Of a stretch of DNA of 64,000 nt, positions 27,590 through 40,331 are shown piece by piece. The notes under the pieces are model-generated. The model did not search any database. It saw nothing but the letters and a program-made list of their open reading frames with translations, and was not told the DNA's origin. The DNA is from Pholis gunnellus. Taxonomy: Eukaryota; Chordata; Actinopteri; Perciformes; Pholidae. The stretch is taken from NCBI GenBank assembly GCA_910591455.2, contig OU342816.1:21275702-21339701 (forward strand), read 5' to 3'. Every line of letters begins with the position of its first letter. Positions within the stretch are counted from its first letter, which is position 1. A program made the translations under genes and the position numbers.

Positions 27590-27770
27590 CTGCTGGGCTC
27601 TGTAGTTTTTAGCAAATGCAACTCAAACAGGAGGAAATAGTGCATTTGTGGGGGACTATTTTCAGCAGCAGATTAATCCACACATGGCGCTCTAGTGAGT
27701 GTTTGTGGCAGCAGGACGGCGTACGTGAGATTGAGTCGAAATAAGAGAAGATTTATTTACTGCTGGTTCT
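27590..27770. repeat. Probable teleost interspersed repeat
   Basis: GCATTTGTGGGGGACTA, AGCAGATTAATCCACACATG and CTAGTGAGTGTTTGTGG are phrases I recognise as widely repeated in teleost genomes. Ends are uncertain and only one copy occurs in the window. Confidence 0.4.
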
Positions 27771-30439
27771 GGTCTCTTCGTGGGGTTTGTTGACGATAAC
27801 AAAATATATAGAATACACCAGCCTTTTCCTTTAATAAAGTAAACACTAAATGTTAATCATGAACCTAAAACTGATAGAATTGATTGTTTACCATTCACAC
27901 ATTATTCCAGTCGTGGTATGTTCTTTAACGGTAGACAGTTGAGACTGACAGGAAACAAGCGGATAACATGCGGGACCCTTGTTGCACTCAAACCAGGGAT
28001 GCCATGGCAACACAGTATGCGTCTGAGACCAAAGCCACATAAATCACTTTTGACAAATTCAAATCTTTCAAACGCTTCTCAGGGTCTTCCTCAGAAGAAG
28101 CTCAGAAAAAAAGAGCACAATTTAATATTTTTCTGAAATTTCCGAAATGACTATTTCCAAAGGTCAAGAAAACATTTTTACACTTCCACCCGCCCACCCC
28201 TCCATTATTATTACTAATAAAATAGCCATTGCATTGTCAAACTTTGGTTGAAAGTTGAATTTATTAAGAAGCTCTCTCTTCAATAACTTAATCTGGACTC
28301 AGATTGTTTACAGAAATAGGTGATTTGTATGGCGTCAATATATAAATGTGTGCTTTATTGCTTTGTATTAGGTTGTTATTGCCTTATAGTAACTTGGTTT
28401 ACAGTCAATTCATCATTTAATGCAGCTCCCCACCAGTACAAACAAAATGCATCTGATTATCATAAACGATTTGGTGAAAACAGAGAGGTCAGAGAGCCTC
28501 TGTGACTCAGATTCCTTAAAGCAGACTGGCTGGCCATGTCTGAGCCACACGGAGCGTAGCACAGCAGAGAGAGTTATGGTGCACATGCAAAAGATTTAAG
28601 TTCAATCAAGCATTCAGGGCTGGACACCTGATCTTTCGCTTAAAGCCCCTCCAAAACAGTGGGAGCGTGGCCGGGCCTCACAGCAGGCCGCCTACCTCCA
28701 GCAATCTGCTAACACAGAGCCTCTGAAGGGATGGTATTTACCCGGTCCCGCAGAGCTCAGTGGGGACTACTGTGTGTGTGGTAGGTAGGTACTGCCAGAG
28801 GCTAGTGGAGGGGGGGACTTGAATGAAAGCTGTGGAGAAACAGCTCTCTTTTTTCAGAGTTTTATCCATCTCTCTAAATGCGGGGCAAGTGAAAAAACAA
28901 TAAAAAAATGAATATTCTATCCCACTGTCATGCAAATTTTAAGAAAAGTCAATTAGGAGTGTTTACATCATTTGAGACGAGGCAAATAAGGTGGTTCATT
29001 GAACATAGAACGGATAAACATCCAAAGATTTTATGAGGAAATTGCAGAACCATTTTCTGAAGATCGTTTTCAAGAATTAGTGTTGAACAAGTTTTCATTT
29101 TTTAAGCTCTCAACTGAAAACAAAAAGCAGGATTGTGGCAGCTGGTGCTCTATTACGTAGTAATACACTTATTCACAAAAGCTACTACACATATAAAATG
29201 TATTTAATGTTGTTTTGGAAACAGAGGTCCAGACATTTTCTTTCCAATCCCATATAGTCCATCCACTCGCTCTTTATTTGGAGGGAAATCCAGCTATTGG
29301 TTGGACCTGGCTTTATTTCCACGATGCTACAATAAAAGATGTGGAGTTTTGAAACTTTGAAAGAAAATTGGGCATGTTTATGACAGTAAAGACACGCTCA
29401 AAGCCAGAGAAGAGGAGAAAGTCTTTAGGATGTAGCTTGAGTTTCACTTCCAAACAGCCCCCTCAGACCATGGGAGATTTGGGTGAGGGCATTTCTTAGG
29501 TTTCTTACGGCCACAAAGAAAACATTTTAGCCTTTCAGTAATCCTTTCCGAAGCCCTGCCTAAGCTCCAAGGGCCCTTCCTCCCTCGGTCATCCCTTACG
29601 GCCCCGTCTGGGATCCTGGAGGAGCGTCTCTGTATATTGAAGCCCGCCACACACACCATTCGCCATCTCTCGCATGACCCCTCTGGGACCCAGCTGACCT
29701 TCCTGTTGACGTCAAAGCAAACCAGAGCGGGAGCCGGTGCAGTGAGGGGCTCCACCCAGGGGGCTGGAGGTATAATCACCGTGTTCCTCACAAAAGCCGC
29801 AGAGGAAACATTAGCATTCCTGAATCTGCCCCCTATCACTCACACTGCAGCCTCTATGTGTGTTCACAGTTACGAATATACTGTCAGTCAGTATATTGTA
29901 TTTTACGTTCTTACTATTTTATACTTCTACTCCACTAAAAATCAATTCTTGTACTTTGTACTCCCCTACATAGATCTGACAGCTACTTTGCAGATTCAGA
30001 TTGTATATGCAAAATAAGCTTCTCAAGGATTGTTGTAGACAATTGTAGACAATTCAATCTTGAACTTTATAGCCCTAAAAGAGGAAATTATTTTTGCAGC
30101 AGAAAAAGAAACAGAAACATACTACAAAATGACGACTGAAGACATTAACAGTGCTGGTACTATCAATCCAATAAAGAGCTCAATAAAAGGTTCATGAGGG
30201 CCTCTGCTATTGGTCGCCACAGGCAGAGCTCCTCAGTCTATAGAGGAGATCTGATTTGTAGAGCTTAAACATTCATGCATTAAGTCGATTAACAGAAAAT
30301 ATTACAGCAACTACTTAGTTGCCTGCATTTCTCTGTTTTGTATAATTGAAATGAAATCTCTTTGGATATGTCACCTTGGGCTCTGAGGAAAGCTGATGAT
30401 CACGTTTGACACATTTCTTTCTCCTTTTTTTAAATTTAT

Positions 30440-30725
30440 ATGTTAGGTTAACTACTGTGGACGACGCAAAAGCGCAAATGTCCCTATGTAGAGCCAGTGT
30501 TTGGTTTGTCCGTTCTGGGCTACTGTAGAAACATGGCCAGCTCTGTGAAGAGGACCTGCTCCGTATGTAGATATAAAGGGCTCATTCTAAAGTAACTAAA
30601 ACACAACCACTTATTTTCAGGTGATTTTAACCTCAAGAAAACATGCTTATTAATATTATATTCCAATATATCTTGTATTTCATGCCAATATATCCCCATA
30701 AATGCTAGACACCGAACCTTTAAGT
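30440..30725 (+). repeat. Teleost interspersed repeat (ATATAAAGGGCTCATTCTAA type)
   Basis: The run from CCAGTGTTTGGTTTGTCCGT through GGGCTACTGTAGAAACATGG, GTAGATATAAAGGGCTCATT, CTTATTTTCAGGTGATT, AATATTATATTCCAATATAT to CGAACCTTTAAG is a very common fish repeat, usually several hundred bp and non-coding. It has no frame of interest. Confidence 0.65.
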
Positions 30726-31750
30726 AAGGAATCTGGGTACTTCTTCCACAATATATGAATCCTGATACACACATCCACAGTCATTGAATTCTGCATTAAA
30801 TCAAACGTTACATGTTAAATGTTACATTACAGCATTGTTATGAATTGGACTATTGTAGACAAGTTGTGCTTCTTGTGAAATGGTTGTCTTATTGCTGCAC
30901 TGTGTACAACATTTGCTCATATCAATAATGGGACATGCTCCGATGCATCAGGGAAGCCCTAGGAGGGAATCTATTCTCATTTGACTCATTTGATTTCACC
31001 GCTCGCGTTTGTGGCAAAGCAGGTTTGGAGAAGACACAGACATGATTAAATATTCACTACTTTCTGCTAAACTTCCTCTCTGATCATATGGAGGCTCAGT
31101 GCAGCGGAGAGAAAACTCCAGATGGACATCTTTAAGATTCCCAAATCCTCCTCTTTTCTCGCTAGCAGGAGCTAGCAGGGTCAAGGTGTGAAGGGAGGAC
31201 CAAAAGACCCGTTTCCCACAATCCCTCTGCAGCTATAGCCCCCCAGCTGTTCAAGGGCTTCCATAACAACAGCTGCGCAGAGGTTTAGTGGTTCATGTTG
31301 CTATGACAACAGCAGGATCAATTGGCATGCACAGACTCAGGGCTAATAGCAAAAGTGACATTATACCATAATTTCGTCTCAATAAAACACAGGCAGGTTT
31401 TTTACTGCACTGAGATTCGGGGGGACATTAAAAAAATAAAAGAGGCAAATAATTAATTTTGCATGATAACGCCCGTGGCGTGTGCGCCCAGAACTCGCAG
31501 GAATCTCCCACGCTTAATGGCAACCAACCCAGCAACCTCACACTTCAAATTCATTCCCTGGCATTGAAGATACAGAGTGTGATTGTTTCCAAGCTCATAC
31601 AATAGAAGCTAAATAAATCCTGATGCCCGGCAGCTGTATGCGCCACAGATCACTGACCGGCAGGATGTGCGACAATCAGACTTCTGTTCTCCTGACAAAC
31701 AGGATATCTGGTCACCGGACCACCTTAACAGTCAGACAGTATGAGGTGGC

Positions 31751-31766
31751 GGGGGGGGGGGGGGGG
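31751..31766. repeat. 16-base poly(G) tract
   Basis: This is an uninterrupted G run. Confidence 0.95.
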
Positions 31767-32727
31767 TTACACTACTGTATCGGACCACGATGAACCAACC
31801 TCAGCTATGCTTCAGGTTTACATGCAGGACAAAAGAATCTCAGGCTCAGGAGACGTGTCACAAGCAGAACCCTCAAACGCAGTGGAAGTGACAAAGCTCG
31901 GGGTTCTTGCAGCTTTTATCGGGCCAGCCGAACTTAAACCGTTTGAGGCTAATTCCGGGGAATTATGAGGGGCTCACAATGACAATAGCAGGTATTCCCA
32001 CAGGAGTAACCAGAGCTGGAGCGGCGTCAGCACGGGTTTAAGCCTAACATTTAACGAGCATGCAGCTGATACAGACAGCTGAACCAGACAAAACACAGCA
32101 CAAACACTCACATTTAGTCTACACTAATATGAGCACTCTATCCAGCTGCAACACATCTCACTTCCAGCTTGACAAAAGGCTCTGACTTTGTGTCTTTCCC
32201 TTTAATCAACTCTTGGCTGATATTTGACATTGATCATTCCTCCCTGTCTCACAGAATATGATAGCCCTTGTGAACAGTGGGGGAAAAGCCAAACAGGAAT
32301 CCACTGCTAAAAATACCCACGTCGTGATGAGTCAGGATGGATAGGCAAACAAAAAAGAGGCCAGTCTAATTTCCTCCAGTCTGGGCTTTGGAGTTCCAAT
32401 CCTCAATGCCACCAGTGGATTCCTCTATTTATTGAATCGAGCTGCATTAAGAAGAGAGAAAAAAAAAGTCTGCCGAGTAGTGGGATAAAAAGAGATTATC
32501 CAAATGGAGGCTAATGATGTGCAAAACGAATCACAGAGTTAAAGAGAATAAAGGTGCAGCCAGGAACATACAAGTGTTTGTACTGAGGTGTTTGGGGGTA
32601 TTTAGTCACACTGTGTTGCTCATACTGACAAAGACTTCTCTACATCTAGTAGGCCACATTATAAATGTACAGCTACAGTGTAAATGTTCACTATATGCTA
32701 CTTCACACAACATATACAAATTGAACT

Positions 32728-33120
32728 AGTTTTAGGAATGTAAAAGGAAATAAAAAGACATATTTTCTTTTTTTAATCTTAAAACACTTACAATTGTAGA
32801 ATATAAAATATAAATAATAGCTTTTAGCTTTTATTTTCCTTAACTCCAATCATCAGATAAAATTAATTAAAATGTATTCTATTTAACTTGTTAGCTCGCT
32901 AACTTAGCTTATGTTAGCTTGTTGGCTAAAATGACTAACTACTATTAAGCTCTCTATTACTTTATATTATCTAATCATAAATATACTGAATATATATGCA
33001 GTATAAGTATAATTAGATATGATAGTGAAATCTGTATATTCTACTAACACTGTACATGTAAAAACACAAGGGACAAGAGTCGAAAATTAGCGACAGCAAA
33101 CTGCTAGTTCATCAGTTTTA
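32728..33120 (+). repeat. Local tandem duplication, copy 1
   Basis: This copy aligns along its length with 33121-33439 in the same direction. Shared blocks include AAAAGGAAATA, ATTAAAATGTATTCTATTTA, CTTGTTAGCT, ATATACTGAATATAT, ACACTGTACATGTAAAA and AGCAAACT..TCATCAGTTT. It is about 75 bp longer than copy 2 because of scattered indels. A/T-rich and non-coding. Confidence 0.8.
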
Positions 33121-33439
33121 TTTTAAATGAGTATAAAAGGAAATATAAGGATATCTTTTCTTTTTTATCTATATTTCCCCCCTTACCTCCAATCATCTGA
33201 TAGAATGAATTAAAATGTATTCTATTTATCTTGTTAGCTAACTAACTAAGCTTCTGTTAGCTTGTTAGCGAAATGTTTTCGCTACTATTACTATAATATA
33301 TAATCATACATATACTGAATATATGCAGTATATATATATGATAAAATATGATATATTTTAATTACACTGTACATGTAAAATCCCAACTTGGAACAAGAGT
33401 TTAAAATGACCAATAGCAAACTCTCTCATCAGTTTCATG
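33121..33439 (+). repeat. Local tandem duplication, copy 2
   Basis: This is the second, diverged unit directly abutting copy 1. Order and orientation of all shared blocks are kept, so this is a tandem duplication rather than two independent insertions. Confidence 0.8.
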
Positions 33440-34327
33440 CCCTGTATTGAACTATGATAAATAGCATCGTCTATCAAAATACATTAAAATTCAAATTCAA
33501 ATATCCTTCACTGGCTGATGTAGCTATATGAAGAAGCTTAGCTGTAGCTAAAAAAAGCTGGAGCTCAGTGTGTAGCGTGTTCAGGTAAGCTCTCGAGCCA
33601 GAAAAATAAAAAAGCTAAGACCTAGACTGATGTGGCACACACACGTGCACTGGAACAATCCCTGTCATGGACACACACCCATCTCATTATGACTTAAGGA
33701 AAATATAGATGATCATAAAGGAGTTCAAATGAAAGACAGATTGGACTTTTGTTGGTTCCGGGGCTCCACGTAGTTGATCACTGTCAATTAAAGCCTTGCT
33801 GATGGCAACATCTATTTCTCCATGAATCAACCTTTAAACGTGCTAATACTCTGCATGATTTTCAATATTGTATATTTATCACTGTGCGAAACACTTTATT
33901 ATATTCCAGCCCATTTTCCCAAATGCAGTAAAGATAAGGTGGTGAGGTACTGCACATGGTGTCTCCCGTCTGAACTATGCTTCTTAAACCGCTGTAGGCT
34001 CAAATGCTCTTTCACTTACACAAAGGCTAACACTAGGATGTGGTTTTTCAAGTGGGCCTCAGCAAGCTCTCTATCCAAAGCTTCTGAGTGGTTCTGTTTG
34101 GTTTTAAACCATGTCACACTTTTTTGTGCAGCACTATGTTCAACTCATTCTTGCAGTGGCCTGGCTCATCTTTGAATAGCTTCTGAGTCATTTCACTGGT
34201 GGGAGGAAATCAAAAGACCTTGAGACGTGGTTCTGAGGTAATTTGATATATTTTGACAGTAAAAAGTAAACTACTGTGAGATATACAAAGAGTTTTTATT
34301 GTTAATAAGAGAATCATATGCACTCCT

Positions 34328-34362
34328 CTTACTCCATATCATATTAACTGATATGGAGTAAG
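34328..34362. repeat. Perfect 14-bp hairpin
   Basis: Arms CTTACTCCATATCA (34328-34341) and its exact reverse complement (34349-34362) enclose a 7-base loop. No coding or promoter context. It could be the centre of a small palindromic element. Confidence 0.7.
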
Positions 34363-34624
34363 AAGCCCCAACATAGCAATAAAAGTCAATGTTAGATTTC
34401 TGAGAAAGTATGTACATCCATTATCTAACACAATAACATAATAACCATTATCTAACTAGATTGCTGTAGCACTAGCTAGCTAGTTGAATTATTATATTAT
34501 ATTATTCACTTTAGACCATTTTACAGCCAATGGCATCAAAGATATGCAGGCGGCATCATGTCAACATATTGACTGTTACCGTCCATTTTAAAATCAATGA
34601 TTTCAATATGTTTATGTTGCAACA

Positions 34625-34850
34625 GTTCACCCCAAAAATCAAAAATACAGATTCGTGCTGTTACCTGTAGTGCAATTCATCAGTCTAGATTGTTTTACTG
34701 CGAGTTGCCCACTGTTGCCTTCTCTCCAATATAATGGGACTAGATGGTCCTCGGCTTGTGGTGCCAAAACAATGCTAAACAGTACATTTGATAAATTCAA
34801 GAGCAATGTCTCTTTTCAGAATGACTAAACTGGTTACTGAAGATACGATT
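34625..34850. repeat. Teleost interspersed repeat (GCAATTCATCAGTCTAGATTG type)
   Basis: AGTTCACCCCAAAAATCAAAA, CAATTCATCAGTCTAGATTG, GCCTTCTCTCCAATATAATG and AATGTCTCTTTTCAGAA are successive blocks of a repeat I recognise from teleost genomes. It is non-coding. The following 34860-35000 may be part of a second repeat. Confidence 0.6.
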
Positions 34851-36369
34851 GTTCTTAAAGGGGCCGTATAAGTGAGATTTGATTTAAAACAAAACTAAGT
34901 TTTCTATTATTACATAACTATGCAGACCAAAAAAATATTCATCTTGGCAACTCACTTGTTTTGTCTCAAAATAATCAAAAAGACTTAACTATAGTGAAAA
35001 TAATTAAGAGGGATCACTAAGTATGCAGAGGATTGTACTTGATATGCCCACAATGGAAACAGGATACATTCTATCACTCCGGAGGCAGACTAAACAATAC
35101 TCAATGCTAGACTGAATTACTTGCTGGGACAAGATATTTCTGCAGCCCAATATCCATGAACCGCACAGCAAGTGTATCTGAACAGAAGATTAAAGTGATT
35201 CTGCTTGAAACAGCATCTTTTCTTCGGCTCCAGAGACAACAAGCTGTGTTGGTCCAGGATGGACCGGCTGTCATGCTGCTGGACACGAGACCTGCTGGAT
35301 TTTACATTTCAGAGCAGGGGCTCTGCTTCTTCCTGCACCGACCGATATAACAGGCGGGATCCAGCTGAGGCTGCTGTTGTGATATGGGGAGTGCATCTAG
35401 GAATGGGGAGAGTGACAGGTATGGAGAAGTCTGTCTTTTTCAATTCAAGAGTGTGTTTTCTGCCATGATAGATTTCTCACGTTAGCAGAGAAACAAAACT
35501 CAACCTATCATTTCATTCAGGTCACTTTTCATTCCGTTTCAAGTCTGAATGTTTTCTTGATATCAAGGTAGCAGGGAGAGAGGCGAGGTCCAGTGGGTGG
35601 GTGCTGTAAAGCCACGAGCCACCTTCACCCCTGGCATTTCCAGACTGACCTAAAGCTGGTCCTAGTGGACCAAGGATAGGTCCCACGAGGGGATCCTCCC
35701 ACACCGACCCCGAGGGCAGACCTGGACCCCACCCGCTGACTGTGTAAAACCATTTTCGGTTCCTTTTGAAACCATTGCGGGCCGCATTTGACCATGTACA
35801 CGTGTTCAAAATCTTCACTGAAACCCATGCCAATAGATTTTCAGATTGCCAGATAATCTATATGAAAAAATAGAAAGAGTAGTTGAATCTTCATATTGAG
35901 CAGCCAATTTCTGATTCGGGTACAACCCTAATCTCATTGCTGCCAAAGTCTCGAACTGTTCCTTTCCCTGCTGCCAGCTGTCATTTCAATGCCAGCCTCC
36001 TCTTACTCTCACTTCTTAATACTAATCTAAGACACGGCCCTACTGTACATGACAAAACAATCTCATGCAAACTGAAATGTATGTCTACACTGCTGTATGC
36101 TATGAGGTAAACAGATGGTAAAATAATGCAGGAGTCATGAAATATGCAGGAAAAACTGATTTCTTCATACTTCACATCAGCTGTCTAGACTATCAAATAA
36201 CACAGAGAGACACACTGTAGAATATCTCTGGTGGAATCCTGCCTTCTTTCTCAAAACAACGTGTCGGCCAGTTAATTGAAGTCATCAGGCGTTGTGTTCA
36301 AATCTTCTATTAATCACATGAGCAATCTGTCAATGATGACAATTTTCCAGTGCAAAATGCATCGAGTAA

Positions 36370-36880
36370 AACCTGGGAATGAGTCAGCATTGTTCACTTC
36401 CGGTTCCCTCCAAATGAAGTTAATGAGGTTTTTGAATGGGACTTTTGTTTGATGCCTGAAATAATGTCAGTGGTTAACACAAGCTGAAGATAGTTTAACG
36501 TTTGGTTCTACAATATCAAATACATCAGTAAATGTCCCTCTCTCGAATTCTGAAGCTTCTAAAAAATAGACGGTTGCTAACGAGTTGTCAACGAGACGAC
36601 TAGAAGTCATCACACAGCCTCTATATAGACTCGCTCTCATGTGACCGTGGGTCAGTTCCTTTATAGCCTAATGTTAGCTGTTTGCGTTAATGCTTCAAAA
36701 ATCATAAAGTGGTGTTTATTTGTGAAGATTATCTCGATGGACAAAACATGTAAATGTTTGTAAGCCACAGATCTCATCTTCTACAATAATCCAAATTCTA
36801 ATGGAAACATCTCATTGATTTTTTGTGGAGGGAACCAGCATAATGCTAACTACCTGTTGGCCTGCAAAAATACGTCATCC
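36370..36880. mobile_element. MITE-like repeat, family B copy 1, with inverted ends
   Basis: GGTTCCCTCC at 36402-36411 is exactly inverted at 36827-36836, and similarity continues inward (AATGAG..TTT on both sides), giving imperfect terminal inverted repeats of about 35 bp. There is no transposase, so it is a non-autonomous DNA transposon. A second copy lies at 45941. Sequence outside the inverted ends is also shared with that copy (CCTGG-AATGAGTC), so the true boundary is a little further out. Confidence 0.6.
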
Positions 36881-39000
36881 CTGCTGCACTCTATATCTGG
36901 GAAACACCCTGAAGAAATGACATTTGAATCTTCCAGTAATTAATTATCCCTTTTGGCATAGTTATGGCCTCCATGACGCAACAGTGAAATACATATATCG
37001 GGCACGATGGAGGGAAAAATGAAATGTGTTTATTCATGTTCAGTCGATTCCAGACTGACCGAACTCAGTATTGCACTGATCATCCTCGAGGACTATAGTT
37101 AATGGAAGAGGTCTACTATGAATCATGACTGCCTTCATAGCGAGATATTGTATGATCAAAATAAACAACCATCAGCAAAATGAAGGACTCAAAATTGGAT
37201 ACAGCAGGAAAGATGCCAGGTTACTTTACTTTAGTAAAGGAGACTGCTTTTATGCAGCGATCATCAAATTGGCAACCCGCAGGCCACGTACGGCCCCGTA
37301 CGGCCCCGCCAACGCTTCCCATCAGGCACGCAGAATATTAAAGAATGCAGAAAATGTGTGCCGGGATTTCAAATATCTAGCTTTTTTTTTTTTTCCTCTC
37401 TTTATTGAAGCAACGCCTAAAACAGTTGAGACCGTAACAAACCCCAAATATGTGTATTTGACCAAATATGTGCTTCCGTCGGGCATCTTATTATGAGGGA
37501 TTAGCACCTCGAGGCAGGAGTCAGCTCTCACGCGCAAAGCTAAATAAAGTTGATTATTATTTACTGCCAGGACTGCATTCTGCAATTATGTTATCGTCAT
37601 TACATATTTTACCCATCACTCAACGGTCAACTGCCTCTTTGATGGAGGTCTGACAGTATTCAAGTTAAGTATATGGAGTTATATTGTTATACTAATATAA
37701 ATATTAGACAATAATTGGCAATTGCCTATATAAGGCCTATAAATATATATTATACAAAATTGCGTGTGCAAATGAATGACATTAGCAGAAGCTATTGTTT
37801 AGCTGCCGAGAGCACAATCACCAGTGTCTAATCTTCCGTGCATCCTATATTTTGCAATCATCACCGATTCCAAGCTGCTCTGCAATCACCTGCCACAATT
37901 ATCTTTACATTTAGCATCTCTGTGTTCTTTACTTTGTTTGTCATAAAGAGCTTTGTGCTGAGAGGCGAATGAACGAAGTGAATCATCTTATCAGACACCG
38001 TTTTGGATGATGACGTTTCCATGTATGGTGGCTCTGAGTGACCAAACAACCCTGACGGATGTGGAAAGAAATGCTGGAAATGGAAGCGGTTTTAAAAACA
38101 TGAATAATGGACGAATGGCTTGTAAACATGATTGACTCAAGGTGAGGTCATTTTTAAACCAAAAATACAGACTTGTGGTTTTAAAGGCCTTTCGTGTCTC
38201 GGGAATAGTGAATGAGTGAGCGGGGAGTGATTTCGGACACAGTCCAGGCCTTCATCATGTACATAAACAAAGATTTTCTAGAAGAAGCATCATTCTCTTT
38301 GTGACATGAATATGAACAGACACAGTTTCACTATTTCAATAAAAGGTAACACTTTTAATATGCTATATGTGTCGAGAATTCAAACACCCTTTCATTGTCT
38401 GGGCATGGAAGAGACAAACACAATGGACTTGGCAAAGACGGCCGAGGCAGAACTCGGAATTCCCCGTCACCGTCTGAAGTGAGCTAACCTTTTTAGTTTT
38501 TTTTCCTTCTGACTCTTCCCTCCTGGTGAGAATCCAAAGGAAGAGAGTTAACTGTTTCACTGACATGCTGGATGTCTCCTTCAGTAGTTTGCTCCGTGTG
38601 CACACAATGCTCATAATAAAGCATGAATTCCCCGTGGACTGAGCCTGAGAATTTACTGACGGTCAGGTGTTCTCTGTAGTCTCCACTGTGCATTTCCACA
38701 CATTAGAAATGCACCGCTCGTTTCACAGCCCCCCTCAGCTCCATAGCCAGGTAGTTAAAGGCAAAGTACTTTCTGTCCATTTCCCCCGAACAGAAAAATA
38801 GTGTCTTTAAATTTAAGGTGCTCTGCCATCTGTACTAAATGTCTATGGCGCTTTATAAATACCACTGACCACGGGGAGAAAGAGGGGCGGCAGTGTGTCG
38901 GTTCACTGAGACGAAGAGAGACTGAGGGATTCACACAAACACAATAGAAAAAAAAGGAAAAGCTGCAAAAACTCACACATCCTCAAATCAATTTCCTCGT

Positions 39001-39027
39001 ACACACACACACACATATATATTTATT

Positions 39028-39065
<38 letters not shown>

Positions 39066-39066
39066 A
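39001..39066. repeat. CA then TA compound microsatellite
   Basis: A short CA run grades into imperfect TA repeats with TTTA and TGTA interruptions. Confidence 0.9.
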
Positions 39067-40078
39067 ATAGGCCTGTTTTGAAGTGGGCGTCAAGTCATCC
39101 CTCGTCTCTTGCCATGGCACGTCTCACCTTCATAGTCCGACTGACAGAACTCTCCAAGCCACGACTCTCAGAGAAGCATCTCCCCGCCTCCGTGTTGACC
39201 TCTATCTGTTAAAGAAGTACACCAACCTTTCTGGGGATTGGCTTTTTTTTTTTTTTGTAAAGTTAGGTTGGAAGAGATTTAAAAAAGAAAAATATAAATC
39301 ATCCCTGTCTTCCCAGTGGATGATTTTCCCTACACTATGTTACTTGATAGAAACCAACCTGCTCAAGGCCTCATTCAAAACTGAACTTGATTTAAAGTTT
39401 GATTTGACTGCAGGGCACAGTCCTCGACACGGGTCACTACACACCCTGCACGCTTCTTTTTACGCTCTCCATGTTTTGTATTGTAGTACACAAAATGAAG
39501 TGTATGTGCACAGCTGTTGAAATCCCACATCTCTCCTGCAGTGTATCTGTCGTGAACATATACACTGTGTCTACAATGGCCCTCTGTGTCACTATGGGCA
39601 TATTTCGCATTACCTTTCACTGTCAGCATTTGACCAATCTACTGAGGAAGATTTCATCGACTAGTCTGACCCCCCAATAAACTTTTCAAAGCTAAACCAA
39701 CAAATCCGACCCGCAATCAGCACTATCACGTTTCAAGTGGCCCATTTACACCACGCTGACACCGTGATGCCAGTAGCCGTGCCAGCAGGGGAACGGGCAC
39801 AGACATACCACGGGGTAGTGTGAGACTAGGCTTTTCTCTCCTCACCCGGCGAGAGCCATGACATGATACCGCAGCGCCTCCGAGCTGCCTCGTGTACACT
39901 GACTGGCAGCTGTTCAGGACTCACTTTTAGCATGCAGCCCTCATCACATCTATGACGTTACTCAAGGAGTGGGAGGAGTGTGTCACTGTTTGTGATAATG
40001 GAAGTCTTCTAAACTCTGTTATGAATTCTTCGGAGAGGCTTCATCACCTCTTTGGCTGCAGACTTTAGTTTTTATTTT

Positions 40079-40331
40079 AGGGCTGGATTAGATTATGGAA
40101 ATAATCTAATATCACACATTCTTTTTAGGGTTGACGTCACAAAATACTGAGACAGTGATTTCTTTGATAAATAATCATCATTAATGTGGATATAATGACT
40201 AAGTGGTAAATGATAGAACAGTTCAGATACGGTCATCACTTTACTGTAATGCAGCCTCTAAAACCAGGAAAAGACACTAGACCATAATACCATATCTAAT
40301 CTCATATCACCATATTGATATAAGCCCTATT
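40079..40331. mobile_element. Teleost repeat with short inverted ends
   Basis: It starts TAGGGCTGGAT and ends with the opposed AGCCCTA, and contains GATAAATAATCATCATTAAT, GTGGATATAATGACTAAGTG, TTTACTGTAATGCAGCCTCT and AAAACCAGGAAAAGACA. I recognise this as one of the most common non-coding repeats of percomorph fishes. No frame is present. Confidence 0.65.

Larger units (their letters stand above)
27771..32727. other. Non-coding around the 30440 repeat
   Basis: Unique sequence at 28500-28760, 29440-29840 and 31380-31640 is complex and could be regulatory. A 131-codon minus frame (29444-29839) shows no domain. Confidence 0.55.
33440..40078. other. Non-coding with dispersed repeats
   Basis: Apart from the hairpin (34328), repeats (34625, 36370) and the CA/TA array (39001), nothing is recognised. 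37420-37640 and 37790-37900 are unique and complex. Confidence 0.55.

Noticed and set aside
29444..29839. 131-codon minus-strand open frame
   Set aside because: The residue pattern fits no family I know; GC-rich DNA lowers stop frequency. It was kept only as part of a possibly constrained non-coding block.
37125..37496. 123-codon plus-strand open frame
   Set aside because: It includes a poly-T-encoded phenylalanine run and shows no domain or codon bias.
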